Of a DNA stretch of 64,000 bases, positions 48,121 through 62,000 are shown in pieces. Source of the stretch: Sinohyriopsis cumingii (lineage: Eukaryota > Mollusca > Bivalvia > Unionida > Unionidae); the NCBI GenBank assembly GCA_028554795.2, contig CM068831.1, positions 67,307,982 through 67,371,981 of the forward strand. Direction: 5' to 3'. The notes below the pieces were generated by a model. It searched no databases. It worked only from the letters and a program-made list of their open reading frames with translations, and was not told the origin of the DNA. Numbering within the stretch: the stretch's first letter is position 1; the number at the start of each line of letters is the position of its first letter. The position numbers were made by a program, and so were the translations under genes.

Positions 48121-48287
48121 AAATGAAGATCGGGTATCTTCGAGATTACGGATCATTATAATTTGTCTGAAAGGAACATTGAGCCCGCCAAAGAAATGCT
48201 GCATTTTAGTTTGAAGGTCTTGAAAGACACTTAAAAGCATTAATACTTTAGCTCCCTGCAGGACCCCGTCTGTAAATCCCTCAACGT
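48121..48287. other. 167-bp segment of unknown origin
   Basis: Lies between the truncated 5' end of the CR1/L2-like LINE and the start of block B homology at 48,288. It is less AT-rich than its surroundings and is open on the minus strand (GFTDGVLQGAKVLML...). It matches nothing else in the window and I do not recognise it. It may be a divergent upstream part of the LINE, or a captured fragment. Confidence 0.45.
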
Positions 48288-49692
48288 TTAAAGATCGTCT
48301 GCTAAATTTTATCCACATCAAAATTCTTCATTGTGTACAAAATTGAAGCAGGTATCATTTGAATGGAGAAAGAGTATCATCTCTTTTAGACATATTTCAT
48401 ATGCTTTGTACTTACATGAACAGCCTCGAAAAACAATATTCTGTCTATTACTTACTCGAACGTGGTAATATATTGCTTGTTAAATATATGCAGCAGTGCC
48501 CATGCGATTGTTTGACAATCAAACTAAGTTAGGAGATTAGAAACTTTTAAAATCCCACAAGACAATCTTTTTCTTTGATCTAATGGTCCTGAGGTTATTA
48601 CAAAAAATAATTTAGCTCGAAGACTTGGTAGCCGTTGATTTGATTGCTACTGAGTTAGTGTTGTCTTTATATCTGACACATTCCTATTACAGGAACTAAT
48701 TACGAACTTAAAGCTACTTTTTCTAATGATTGATTTCAAAATTATTATTGAATATCCGACTTCGCTTCTTGTTTGAACTTTGATCAAAAACTCGTTAGAA
48801 AGCAAAAATACTCCCGAATGCCTATCCCTACATAAATGTCGTGAAAAAATAGAGTCTGTACATCAAACAGTGGGTATAGTCAGAAATTACAAGAGCATGG
48901 TTGTGTAGCACAGTTATTCAGAATTTACTATCAGCGCATGTGAAATTTTGGAAACCTTCTTCGTTGTGGTCTAATAGTTCAGTGGCACGTTCAGTTTAGC
49001 GCCTTGTTCAGTGAAAAATATCACAGGTCAAAGGGACATACGATTATTTTTGTGTGGATGGGTTGAGTGTGTCAAAATAACAGAAAAAGCTAAGGCCATC
49101 TCGGGCAAGACGATTTTAAGTCAATCCGACAAGTTAAGCTTGAGCCAATAAGAAATAAAAAGAAGTTTTGTAAAAACTTGTACATGACACCAGTCACGAC
49201 GCTGAAAGTACAAGTGCTCATACTCATAGTTAGTGTTTCTCGATGTATCTTAAATATGCTTTCTGGCTGAAGTACAAATAATGTGAAAGAAAATAATAAT
49301 ATAAATTTTGTTTCACTCACGTAAATTATCAAACATTTCTCATTCTTACCACTTTTAGTCAGTACCTTTTAATATTCTCTCTTTCTGTCTGTATGTATGT
49401 CTCTCTCCCTCTCTCTAGGCTATGTTCCTTCTGTCTGTCTTTCTTCCGTCTTGTTTGCTTGATTTCTTTCTGGCTGTATGTCCCTTGTTTTGCCCTATCT
49501 CTAAGGACCCGATGACATTAGTTTGTTAATTTGGATGGGATCTGTGTTCATGAGGTGAGATTACTGTAATATTTAGATGTGTATGTCAAATGCATAGTAA
49601 AATAGATCTTTATGGATCATAATTTGTTAAGATAAAAATCTCCCCGTTTTGATGGTAAAAGTCATATGTACCCGTTTTGTATGTTTTACAAG

Positions 49693-49708
49693 ACAGAGAG
49701 AGAGAGAG

Positions 49709-49782
<74 letters not shown>
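49693..49782 (+). repeat. (GA)n(GT)n microsatellite
   Basis: About ten GA repeats followed by about 35 GT repeats, the longest simple tract in the window. The corresponding tract in E copy 2 (near 50,874-50,897) has about ten GT. Confidence 0.95.
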
Positions 49783-49783
<1 letters not shown>

Positions 49784-50545
49784 CTCTTCTTGAAAACAGA
49801 TTCACATCAATGACTTTCTTGGAAAGAAATACCCTTGTTGTATCCACGTTTATGCGGTAAAAATTCACACAGTTTTGCTGTCGGCTTGCACACTTTGCTT
49901 CAGAAATATTCACCGAAGATGGCATCAAGAAGAGCTAACAGGATTGAATTCATTTATGTAAACATAGACAAATATACATGAAATAGTTTATTTTTAACAG
50001 AGAGCGCAATATCGATATACATGTAAGTTAATGGCTAGTCCAACGTTCAGAACACATTTCGCCAAATTAGAACGGATATTATACACTGTTTAAGATATTC
50101 TAGTCGTTCATCTATTATTGTATATTTAACTTATATTTAATTCTGAGCCATTCAAATTTGGAGAAGAAATACATAGGAAAAAATCAACATTGATTTTAAT
50201 TCATTCGAATGTGGCTAGAAGCATAATAACGAATAGTCTATATGGTAACAAAATATAATAACATCCTCTCCTCCAATCATCCACGTTAAAGTTAAATCCA
50301 ACAAGACAAGCTTGAGCAAATAGGAAATGAAAATAAGATTTGTAAGATCTTGTACATGACACCAGCTAAGATGCTGAAAATACAATTGTTCATACTCTTA
50401 TTCAGTGTTTATTGATGTATCTTAAATGTGCATGCTAGCTGAAGTACAAATAATGTGAAACAAAACAATAATATAAATTTCGTTTTACTCAAAGGTAAAT
50501 CATTGAACACTTCTCAATCTTTCCTGGTTTAGTCAGTACCTTTTT

Positions 50546-50550
<5 letters not shown>

Positions 50551-50583
<33 letters not shown>
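50551..50583 (+). repeat. (CT)n microsatellite
   Basis: Run of about sixteen TCTC units in E copy 2; E copy 1 has only short interrupted CT tracts at the matching place (about 49,375-49,420). Confidence 0.93.
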
Positions 50584-50586
<3 letters not shown>

Positions 50587-50879
50587 CTATCGACATTGTC
50601 CTCTCTCTGCCTTTCTTCCTTCATGTTTGCTTGATTACTTTCTGGCTTTAAGTTCCTTGTTTTGCCCTATCTCTAAGGGCCCGATGACAACAGTCATTAG
50701 TGTCTTAATAGCGATGGGAACTGTGTTTATGAGGTGAGATTACTGCAATATTTAGATGCATATATCAAATGCGTAGCAAAATTAATCTGTTTCCCCCATT
50801 ATTTGTTAAAATAAAAACGTCCCCGTTTTCATGGTCACAATCATATATCCCCATTTTGTAGGTTTCACAAGAACGTGTA

Positions 50880-52190
50880 TGTGTGTGTGTGTGTGTTTGG
50901 CAGAAGAGTCAGGTAGAATACGCTTGTCATCTTTCACAATGCCCATCTTATTCAGATCTTGAAAACAGATTCACACCGATGACTTTCATGGTAAGACATA
51001 TTCTTATTAGGAAACCTTGTATTCTTTAACAACGTTTAATAATCTACTTGTAATATCTCCACTTGTATCATACGTCTTGTTCGCATCCTTTAGAACATTT
51101 TAAATGGACGCATAATTCTCTAATTATTCTTGTCATTAACAACATATTTCTTTCCTCTATATGTGATATGACAGCAGTTCAATGTTATTTCCATATCATC
51201 TTGCCAGGTATTTCTGACACTGGTTCTTCACGCGTTTGCTTTTTTCATTTCACTGTTACAATTCGATTGCTTTAACATTATTATGCAATTGGTGAAATAC
51301 ATGCTTATGTTCTTCATTTCCAAACAACTCTAATCATGATAATTCAAATAGTTAGTATCTGCAGCAGTAGGTAGATAAGGAAAACATTAGCAGCAGTTAT
51401 CTTTGTCATGGACAATTTGTTTCATATTCTAGTGAATGGATGACAAAATGACCAAATTATCCTCTTAAAGATTACAATGCCTCAGTTACAATAGATGACA
51501 AGAATGTTGTACAGGAGATAAAATCTATGAAAGATTTCACCACCAGCAAATATAGATGTTATCTATGTACTTTTAGTTTTGATTATATTACTACCCCAAC
51601 ATTGTTGAAATTACATGTCCAAATAACGTAGAAAAGAACGAGGCGACATATTATATGTCCAACCCTAGTCAAAATCCTCCTTTTCCTTTATTTATTATAT
51701 AAAACTAACACGGTGCTGCTTGTGAAATCCTCAGTGTTTCTGCAAGTTCAATATTTAGCTGGAAATGTAATGTATTTAAATACTAGTGATTTGATATGCG
51801 ACTTAATATTATACCGCTAAGAGAATTTTCATACAAAGTATTCTAGGAAGGCCAAGAGATAGTACCAACAAATCTGGAGGTTTCGTTTCTAGAACAATAT
51901 AAAATTATTAATTACAGTGTATATAATTTATCGACTTTTCACCTAGAGTGTTTCGTTGTCTCATAACCAATGGCATAATGACAAGGCCGATTCAGATGAA
52001 TTTGTAATGAATTGTTCATTCGGTCTTAGCATCGCGTCGACATGGATAATTAGTATTTAAATCCCACCCCTTTTTGTTTATTGCCACTTATGCATCTTAA
52101 AAACATGGACACACCTGTTAAACATTTCCATATCCAGCTATACACTAGAACAGTTTCTTAATGATAATGTTTTGTTCAATGGTCTTTACG
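50880..52190 (+). pseudogene. FReD upstream region without its gene
   Basis: Colinear with 20,215-21,600 and 43,270-44,560, including GGACA-CC-TTAAACATTTCC, CCA-ATCCAGCTATAC-CTAGAA and AATGTTTTGTTCA. Homology runs a few codons into the FReD reading frame, to about TTCTTTAC near 52,187. It then jumps to block B sequence equivalent to about 13,597, with TATTCTT shared at the join. The TATA box is degraded. This marks a FReD copy deleted by a join between block C and a later block B. Confidence 0.78.
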
Positions 52191-53167
52191 TATTCTTCAT
52201 TTCCTTTATCCTTAATTTTATTTTTTCAGCAGATTAAATAACTTGAAAATAAAGTTATTTTTATTTTGAAATGCGAAATGGTTACTTATTGATTCTTCTC
52301 AAGTAATTGCTCAGGACGCTGCATGCTGCATTTCAGAGGAAGAAACGTTAATACTTCTAGTATTTATATCACACGCTGACTGAAGATGTCATCTTTCTAT
52401 GTCACGTTCAAATGGTTAAAACAGAGTTCTCTTCCATATAGTGTGCATATGTTTCATTTACGCTATAAATTTAAGGCACTGAGTTTTGTATAATATCTGT
52501 TGAGGATGTAAGTATTGAAAGGTTTAAATTGTCAATATTAAAATTGACTAACATTCTGAACGATCCTGCTTTACTGGTTTAATGACAATCTCTTCCATCT
52601 ATAGAGTGTAACTTGTATTTATCTCAACATATATTAGCATAAATGTATCCGAACATTGCAGCTAATTAAATTATATATATTGCTTTTCTTAGTGTTATTC
52701 ACTTACACAATTATATATTAATGGATTCATTACTTCAAATACATTATCAATTACAAGCTTACATTTAAAACATTCAGTTAATATGACCTAGACATGATAC
52801 TCATGGCTACGTTCATTTTCTGTCTTTGATTCAATTTTGAATATTTCTTTTTCCTTTCTGTCGGTATTAATTTCATCAAGACTAACACTTAATGCATGTC
52901 TTTCTATCCATTTCTGTCTCGAGAGTACCTGTATCTAGTGTACACCTTTGTTCCAAATCATTTAAATGCTTCCTCGTTTGTTTTATTATGTTGTCTGTTT
53001 ATTTAAAAACCACAAAGCACCACACTGATATTAAGAGGACACTTTCCGATCTTCATAATTGTTTTGCATATGCCGCTTGCGATATTTTGTAGAATTCTTT
53101 GAACGAAATCTATTATGTCGTAATGATTTGTATCAGTCCAATCTAAAACGAATAGACAGAGTTCATG
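52190..53167 (+). repeat. End of a block B (unit 4)
   Basis: Matches 13,597-14,768 of B1, with AACTTGAAAATAAAGTT, TTACTTATTGATT and GCATGCTGCATT as landmarks. Non-coding. Confidence 0.78.
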
Positions 53168-55427
53168 TTACTTTCATAGATCTTATCATCAACTCGTCTA
53201 CCTCCAAGTTTCTCTATATTTTCGTTTCCTTTTTATCCGGCGCGAAAACTGTGCTGCTGTTACCTTTTGATATTGTTTTTTCCAGGCAAGTAATTTTTAT
53301 GTTGAAATCATTCATCTTTTTATATCTCTTGATTGTTCAAGTTCAAATTAAAAGTGTCAGAATTATCCTGATATTTTTGAATTATTTTATTTGGATTATT
53401 TTATATAGCTCTGTTTATCCTTGAATCGTTGGGTTGTATTTACTAAGCAAGGTGAAGCACATCATCTGCTCTTCGTCTTGTCGATTGTATGACCTGAATA
53501 GTATTCAATAAAGTAATGAATTTCTATTTTGACACGTTTTCAGCTTCTAAAATTGTTCTGCTCTTCTAAATCACTTTCTACATTTCTACGTTGTAAGTAA
53601 GTTCGTCAAATAGTGAGGAAAAAGACGATCTTATTTTGTTTTTATTTCTCACTTGGAAAAGTGGTTCTGTTCTACGATATCAGACATGGTGGCGGTTTCG
53701 GTTTATTTTTCACAGAGTATTAAGGATGGTAGACCAGCATTGTTTTTGAGGGGTGTGGGTAGGATGTGGCTGGGGTGGGGTATTTATCACAGAGTACAGA
53801 AGTCGTTTCGTGATTTTTTATTTGCATGCAGTTGCAATGAAAGTGACCAAAAAATATTTTACGGAGCTTGGACTCGTAATTATCGTGTCGTTATAGTAGT
53901 AAAGAAAGTGGTTATATCCTTATGTAAGTGGAATAGTCTTGTCTTGATGTTGTTCTTGTTGTTGTTTGTTTATTTTTCACATACTAGTACGATAAATTAG
54001 GTGTGCCAGTCCATACCATTTCAATATAGCTAAATGCCACGTTCTCTTATATTTTCCTCTACTTTTACCAAGTTTTTCTCCAACATGCGGTAAAGTGATT
54101 AAAAGCAGTGCTGCTTTCAGACCACACTATTCTGAAACAAAAACCTGTCCAAAATAAATAATACTGGTGCGTTTTTATTTTGGTTATTAAAATGTTTGAT
54201 TTTTTTAAACAAATGACTCATTTGGGTAATGTGTTTCACTACTAAATAAATATAAAAATAAACGGCCTGTGTTTTCATATCGTACGATATGGTATCATTT
54301 ATTATTCTGATACTTATTGTTGCTACATGTTTATTAAAGCACGGTGACCTATGCTACCTCTCAGAAAATTGCTTCGAAATCGGTTTTAAAATCTAGATGG
54401 AGGAATAACCTAAAAGTGTGTAATCGTTTCCTCTAGAATAAACTGCAATTCAATCCTATGTAAACCCATATACTATAATGATGCCAGCAGTGACGAAACT
54501 AGTTATATTTGCCTCATCATTATTACAGTGATTTACGTTTGATAATTATACTTCTTTCAACATGAATATCTCCTATCTGTAACTTATTTGACTTTCTGAC
54601 ATGAAATTGCCATGACAATAACATCTGAAACGATCAATCCACATGAAATAGATGTAGGCCAACATTTTATTGTCAATAACGAAACACGAACATGCCGAGG
54701 TGGCCTTAGTGTTTACTCTTATTCTGAAACACTCACCACATCCAGAAAAAATTAAAGGCATGTCCCTTGCACTTGTGATCTTCTTCACTAAATGAGCGAT
54801 CACAACCAACGAGGCTTAGTCTTTACATTTTCTGCATATGCAGATGACAAAGTCTGAATAACAACAAAATAATTTTTGATATGATGTGTGCAAAAGGCAA
54901 CATAGTCAACATAATCCATAATTGATATAAAATGGTCTTTTTGCATCAATGAATCAATACATAAATAAAACTGTGCAAGTAAATCATCGGAGACAGACAC
55001 ACAGACAGACAAAATACTCGACGTCAAGAGAAGGTAATCTTATTGGGAATGATAAATTCAATTATTGATATAGGTATTTTAAAGTTGTTAAATTTTCATT
55101 TTTGGGTAATTCTAGTAATTTGTAAATGCTTGGTTTCTAACAACAATAAGGACCAACATACGATGGTCTATGTGAGAGGTATAGAGGAAAGATTACGAAA
55201 AAACTATATCATATTCGCTCTCATTATTTACGCACAGCTCAAGCATTTGTGTATGTTATTATTCTCCTAATTGTCTACCAGTCTCAATATTTAAAGACTT
55301 GATGAAACGCTCAAGTTACTTAAATATTTTCTGTGACTAGCACTAACAATTATGCCACGATACGAAGTGGTATTGAACATATCTTTTAATGTTTCTACCT
55401 TGAGAAAGATTTTTTCGAAGCAGTTGC
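53168..55427 (+). repeat. Array block A, copy 4 (A4), with empty Polinton target site
   Basis: Colinear with A1 (5,391-7,665) from base 53,168 on. The bases before 53,168 continue smoothly into block B, so this copy shows the target site before insertion. It shares the A1-type segment absent from A2 and A3. No coding gene. Confidence 0.87.
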
Positions 55428-55990
55428 TCAACGAAAGTCAGAACGAAATATGACATTTAGTCTCTGGTTACAAAGTACGATAATAGCAGACTTATAAAAA
55501 ATACTGAAGACAATAATATAATAGTCCTTACAATGAAAATTCAGTTTTTCTAATTCGTTCTTTCAAATCTGTATGCATTAATTGTTACATTTTTTAGTCT
55601 GGAACTATTTGGGTATAGCAGTTTGATTCAATGATTCAATGCTTAATTATACGTACCTGTCGGCTTAAAAATAGTGCTTGTCGGTCCAACTCTCCATTGT
55701 CAAATATATTGTTCGTAGAAAATTTAACATCTACTATTAACATGCATTATTTTATATGTATCCGTCCTCTACTGCTTTCAAAATCCCGAAATGTCACAGC
55801 CACGAGACACATTGACTGTATGCCATATGCTCGATGTACTGATTGTATTTCAATAAAAATATATGTGTGATAAATATTCGGGGTCATGAAGCAATTTCGC
55901 TTTCAAAATAAGGCAAATATCTAAATGTTTCCACATCAAGCTGAATGAAGAAATGAAGTTTGAGTGACATTGATCATTCTTGGCTTGTTC
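55428..55990 (+). repeat. Start of a block C, truncated (unit 4)
   Basis: From TAGTCTCTGGTTACAAAG (near 55,455) it follows 16,610-17,260 of C1 with heavy divergence, up to CATTGATCATT near 55,970. It then switches to block B sequence equivalent to 8,330. The LINE remnant and FReD gene are therefore missing from this unit. Confidence 0.65.
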
Positions 55991-56781
55991 TAAAATAACA
56001 CTGGGTTTTTCACTGTAAAGTTCAGTTCACCCCCTTGTTCATTGACCAATATCACAAGTATAATGGACCTATCATTATTTTTCCTTGATGGGATGAGTGT
56101 GTCCGAATAATAGATTAAGCTAAGGCCATCTGGTGCAAGGAAAGTTTAAGTCAGGGTAGGTAATATTATTAAAGGAGTTTGCCCTGGGACGTGTGTGAAT
56201 CACTATGTCAGCAATGGAGTTATTAGACAATGGTTATTATGAGGCCCTAGAGAATATTCCTTTATGTAAAACATATTCTGAGGCGAGTGAGTCAATTGGA
56301 TATGAATCTTGTTTATTCTTTTCATATTTAAATTACTGCAATTTCCAAGTTAGGTCCAGAAACTAGTGAAAAACAGGTCCGTTTTTGGGCTCAATGAATT
56401 GATGCCTGCTCTAGGAGACTTGGAAAGAATGCTGTTGATTTTTTAACAGGCGCTTGCACTGGGCCCGTGACTGAATAAAAACGATATTTTGTTTTATCTT
56501 TGTTGTAGGATAGAATTGAAATACATTTAGACATAACTATTTGCACTGTTTTATCTTCAAACATTCACTGTTTATCATCTATTTACTTCAAAGAGAACAC
56601 AGAACATCGGCTCCCGGCGTAAGATCCAACGAAAGATCCTGATCTACGTCGCTCAAAATTACATCACAGTTTACGTAAAAATGTTTATCTAGAACGTGAA
56701 ACGCCAGTACGTTTCATTCCATGTAAAGATATACATGTACCCAAAGATCACAAATATATAAGTAAAGCTTTCGACAGCTCT

Positions 56782-56836
56782 GTGGTGGTGGTGGTGGTGG
56801 TGATGGTGGTGGTGGTGGTGTGTGTGTGCGTGTGTA
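56782..56836 (+). repeat. (GGT)n/(GT)n microsatellite in B3
   Basis: About eleven GGT units with one GAT, then a short GT run. Counterpart of 9,117-9,196 in B1, where GT has expanded instead. Confidence 0.93.
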
Positions 56837-58740
56837 TGTGTCATTATAAATGATAAAACGTGGGTCTCCACAAGTAGCTTCATAATGAATACATTCTTGT
56901 TGAAAGACGTTTAAATATGGACAGTAAATCAAGATGAGAAAGACGAAAGTGATACCTATTGATTTATTTCACATATCCTGATTTTTTAAATAGTGTGATG
57001 ACATATTTGGCATTATAACACCTCTTGAAAAAGAAAGAAACTACATAGGTCACCATTCTTGAAATGAACATAGAGCAAGCACAATTAGTAGAATGGTAAA
57101 TGAAAGCATATCAAACGAAATACAAAACACAAGTCGGTATTTGTTTTAAATTCTGCTGTACATCATTCAATTGATTAGTTTGATTTTGGAAAAGAAAATA
57201 TTTTAGTAACAAAAATACAAATAATACCAATTTAATTTCTTATTGACAGCTTTTTGTGTAATGACGTCGTTGTAGTCTGAAGGAAACAATGTTTATTCTT
57301 AATCGCTTTAGGGCATGTTAGAGAAAGACTTAGTAAAGATCGAGGAATGTATAGAAGGAAGAGGCCTTTTTTAAATTTAAGTAGTAAGAACTGACATAGA
57401 CAAGTTTATCGAACTACTGATTGAAAACGAAATAAACTTCAACAAGAACAACAACAAGTCCACACTATCACGCTTCCATTACGTTTTAGCCACTTTTCTT
57501 ACTAACACAAAGAAAAGATAAACACTGACTCATCTTCAATTCAAACAGATAACATGTGGCCACTATCATTTGCTGTTGAATACGTATAAGAATATTACGA
57601 GTCCACGTTCAAAACAGTATATCCGTACCTCAACCACAAGTCAGAAGCCACACCAAAAAGAAAATGCTGGTCTACTTTCTTTAAAACTTTGTGAAAAACA
57701 AAGAATAATACCACCATGGAGGAGGACATATCACTTAAACACTTTCCGTATATTTCAGTGCAAAATAATCAAAATATCACCATGTTAGTGCAACAATTTA
57801 CTTTCTAATAATTAAATGAGAACAACATGAATGACATCACGACATGATTCGAACAAGTTGACAATGCATTACTAATGTAAGCATTATTGAACAGAATAAG
57901 TACAGAGAGACATCTGAATCACAGAGCTGTAGAAACAGATTCACAAGAACAGAAGAAAGATTTTTAGAAGCTTAAGACCTGTTTAACAGAGATTCGGTAC
58001 TCTATCTATTACTATCTAAGTCATTTAATCGACTTGACATTGAGACAGCTGATTCGCATAATGTTCAATGATACGTATATATCCCATGAAATTCGGATAA
58101 ACAGAGGAAAATATTATTGGAAAGCGACTAGCAGAAAATAAAATTAAAATGTATATAAAAAATTAAAAATAACAACAAAAGAAAAAAGGTGAAAGAAGAT
58201 AAATGATTACAATACATTATTTAATGGTCTGGACAAACAGCATCGTAGTAAACACTACACTTTGCAAAGTTTTCAGCAGCAAATTAAAAACGAAAAAATA
58301 TAGCCATAAACCTGATGAAGCTGAACGAATTAATGGCTAGAGCTATAGAAACAACATTCAGTCTATCCATTCATTTTTAGACTGGGTTCATGTAGTCAAA
58401 ATGAAAAAGGATGTCACATTCAAACAATTAACAGCACATTAAAAGCCACCAAAGTAAAGCACACATATGATTTGGTTATCTACGTTAATTATCGAATTAT
58501 CAGTGATATAAGAGAGCGGCACTATTTTTTATGACTTCATCTTTCGATGTAACTTACTTTTGTGACATTTATTACTGTTTCGACATATCCGACCATCAAG
58601 CAAGTCTGATTAAGCAAATCGTCACATCAGGTTAACACTTTTGTAGATTAAATAAGCGGAAATAACTTCAAAGAAACGCCATCTGAAATCAACTTTATTT
58701 TCTTTTATTAACAACTGCTGTAATTATTCCGGCCTTGTAT

Positions 58741-59010
58741 CTATTGCCACTGACCAGCAAATGGGACCGAGACTCGCATACATCTCCCTTCAAATACATG
58801 TATATAGGAGTACTTCCTGTGGGGCGAATACAACACTTGGAATAGGCAGCCATACATTGGAGACATGCCAACCAGAACAGTCTTCTCAGTAACCATTCTA
58901 TTTGCAGGATGAACTCTAACAGATTTCTTTCTGTTTTCATACCTCATGTGCATCCCATTGATACATCTTTCCACATCTATGTCCATCTCAAATAAAGTTT
59001 GCAGGGCGCA
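58741..59010 (-). other. Minus-strand open frame, B3 copy (unknown)
   Basis: Counterpart of 29,059-29,370. Same reading frame with MRYENRKKS, ANRMVTEKTVLVGMSP and VSVPFAGQWQ; many replacements but no stop between 59,010 and 58,741. A stop at 59,011-59,013 shortens it compared with B2. Function unknown. Confidence 0.35.
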
Positions 59011-62000
59011 TCAGAATAGTCTTTGAAACGTTACAGAGCGTTGGATTCCTCACTATTTATGTGATAGTCTAAGCCACAATCCAAAGCTGGAACGTATAGT
59101 GTGTTAGAGGTGAATTTGGGTCAAGTCTTGAACATTGAGCCAGTACAGATAATCTAAGTGCTTGTTTACAAGATAAAAATAAAACTATTTATATGCCTGA
59201 ATATTCTGATAGATCCTTCATTTCAGAGACGTTTTTTTTTCATGCACTCGCTAGGATTCATGTTTGTGTGACACAAAAAATGAGGATATATTTTCAAATT
59301 TACTTCTGGAAATTGCATGCATTTGCTGTATATGCAAAGTTTTGAAATACATTTAAGAAATGTATTGGTCACACCATATCTAGATAAACAAAGGTAATAT
59401 ATCTTAATGTTGCTCATCTAATTCGTTTTTCCCAAATCAAAGAAGCAAAGAAAAGAATACACATGGAGCAAATGGGACTTGCTAGATTGATTGACAATCT
59501 TCCGAACTATGTAGTGGATGTGGAAGCTAATATCACATATAAGCATGTCCAAATAGAAATGAAACAGGGAGAACCTGACCGCCACTCACTATTTTGATGT
59601 GTGGCATGTTGCCATAGATGTGTTCATAGCACATTGTTTACTACACCAACTGATAATGGAAGAACCCTATTACTTTTACAGGGAAGAGACAAACAAAGAG
59701 CCCTACATCAAATCAGACAGAAGAATATGTTTTAATATATTTAATTCCATGTGTAAAAAAAAATAATATTTAGTTGATTGCCAGGGAACAAGAATTTTAG
59801 GATCTGAGTAACCGAATTTCAAAAAACGTCAATGGGTGTTTCCAACCCTGATTTACAAAAATTTAATAAGTTACTTGAAATTCGTTTAACTTATCAATAA
59901 CATATCTGTGACAGATAAATATTGTTCTATCGGAGGAGAGCGAGAATACTGGGTTGAATACTGCTGTGTACGTAAATGATGTTGTAGAGTTTGTGATTGA
60001 GATATTTAATTCGGAGCAATTTCTCTTCAACCTTGTTTGATTCTGAGCAATATCTCTATTCTACGTTGATGCGATTTACGTATATTCAAAATGTAAACAT
60101 CTTAGGTATGTATTGTGCCACAAAACCTACACAATATCTGGGGAAAATGCACACTAACATAAAATAATGTTATCACTCTAAGAAACAGAGAAATCAAGCA
60201 AAACCAATTTAGTAAATTTCAACAAATAATGTATTTCTCTATAATACACAGGGAATTTTAAATAGAACTTAATGTTGTGAACTAAAATCCAAACAGTTCT
60301 AACCTTTCTATCATAAGTCCAATAGTATAGAGTGCTTTGATTGAATTCCAGGTTTTTAATGTGCTTAAGTATCAATAGTGTTTAATGAGCTGATATATCA
60401 GCAGTCTTGATGTATCACACTGATAAAATTTAGAATATCTTTGAATGAATTCTCAATAATACAATATAACGATTTAGCCTAAAATGTCAGTGAGCACTTA
60501 GTAATTCCAATGAATAATATAAATAAATAATTCCTCTCAAATTATATCTCATACAACTAAATATAATCTTACTAGACTCATGATAAAATACAAAGACCAA
60601 TTTGTTTCCTTCAGAACTCTAAATAAAAGTATAAGACGCAATAAGATGTTCAGGATGATGATAATTTTCAATGGAAATTTCCATCAAATTCGTAAATATA
60701 GTCATGTCTGTTCGTATAAGCTTAAGCAAATAACGAGTCCAAATACAATTTTCAAGGAGAAATTCAGAGTACTGAAATCAAATCTAACTAAACATTTTGT
60801 TTACAAATGAATATTATCTAAAAGTAAAATCTACAATACTGGACATGTGCTATCTATATAATGTGTTGCATACAAATGACAGTAGCAATATACAGTCATG
60901 GACAAAAATTAAATACACAGTATAGACATACATAATATGAACTCATATCTTACTTGCTAATCACAGTGTACGTGTAAACCCTTTATTTCATGTGATCTTT
61001 GTTTCTCGGGTTATAGTGTATCTGTTAAACCATAACAAGTATGATCACTATGAGTAGACTCATATAAAGGAAATGGACCGTCCAGATTGTTAAATATAGT
61101 CAGCGACGAAACGTTCCTATTTCAATCGTTCACTCAAGTAGTCAAGTGTTTAGATTTTACCTATGTTTTCCATTTATACTTTATTTCCTTCATGCCTAAT
61201 TTATTTCTTCAGCATAACGATCAAATAACTTGAATATAAAGTTGTTTTTACTTTAAAATGCGAAAGCTTTACTTATTGATTTTCCTGTAGCAATTGTTAC
61301 TGAGGCTATATGCTTCAATCAAGAGGAACAAACTTTGATACTGTTTCTAGTATTTATATGACATGCTGACTCAAGACCTTCTCTTTTGTTTTACTCTCAA
61401 ATGACTAAAACAGAGTTCTCTTCCATAGTTTGTTCATTTGTTTCTTTTAACGCTGTAAATTTAAGGAAACGATCTTTGCCTACTGTCTTTTTAGAGTGGA
61501 AGTGTTGAATGATTTCCTCGGTCCAAATCAAACAATCATAGCCAAAATTGTTTAAATTGTAAATTCTCAAATTGACAAATATTGTGAACGATCTTGCTTT
61601 ATTTTTTTAATTACAAATCTCCTTCATCTATAGGGTATAAGATGTATTCAGCACATCATACAGGAGCATAAATAGATCTATATAATGCATCTAATTAATT
61701 TATAAATTTCTTTGTTCAGCTACACAATTATCATTTAACGCATGTTTCAGACGAAATACATTACCTCGTCTACAAATTGCAAATTTACATTTAAATAAAT
61801 CAGTTAATATAATTTAGCTGGGATACTAATGGCAAAAGATACAATGCAAAAATCGTAGAGCTATTTCAAAATATTCTTATTTTCATTTTACATAACACTC
61901 TTGTTTGCTTTTGACAACTAATTTTTCAAATTCATCCGTTTTCATTTACAATGTAATACTTTTTCCGTCTTTGATTCTATTTTGAATATCTTTTTTTCCT

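Larger units (their letters stand above)
49126..50990 (+). repeat. E repeats: two diverged copies in tandem
   Basis: Copy 1 is about 49,126-49,830 and copy 2 about 50,298-50,995, offset about 1.17 kb. Shared landmarks: ACAAG-TAAGCTTGAGC / ACAAGACAAGCTTGAGC, TTGTACATGACACCAG, AGTACAAATAATGTGAAA, TTGTTTTGCCCTATCTCTAA, and CTTGAAAACAGATTCACA after the GT tract. About 470 bp of unmatched sequence (49,830-50,297) separates them. Copy 1 has a long GA/GT tract, copy 2 a long CT tract. No coding gene. Confidence 0.8.
48288..52190 (+). repeat. Array unit 3, rearranged (block B start, E repeats, block C promoter side)
   Basis: 48,288-49,125 matches the start of block B (25,837-26,680; 7,690-8,475). 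It then switches to two E repeats (49,126-50,990) and from about 50,880 matches block C upstream of FReD (20,215-21,600). All of block A, most of B and the FReD coding region are missing. Confidence 0.78.
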
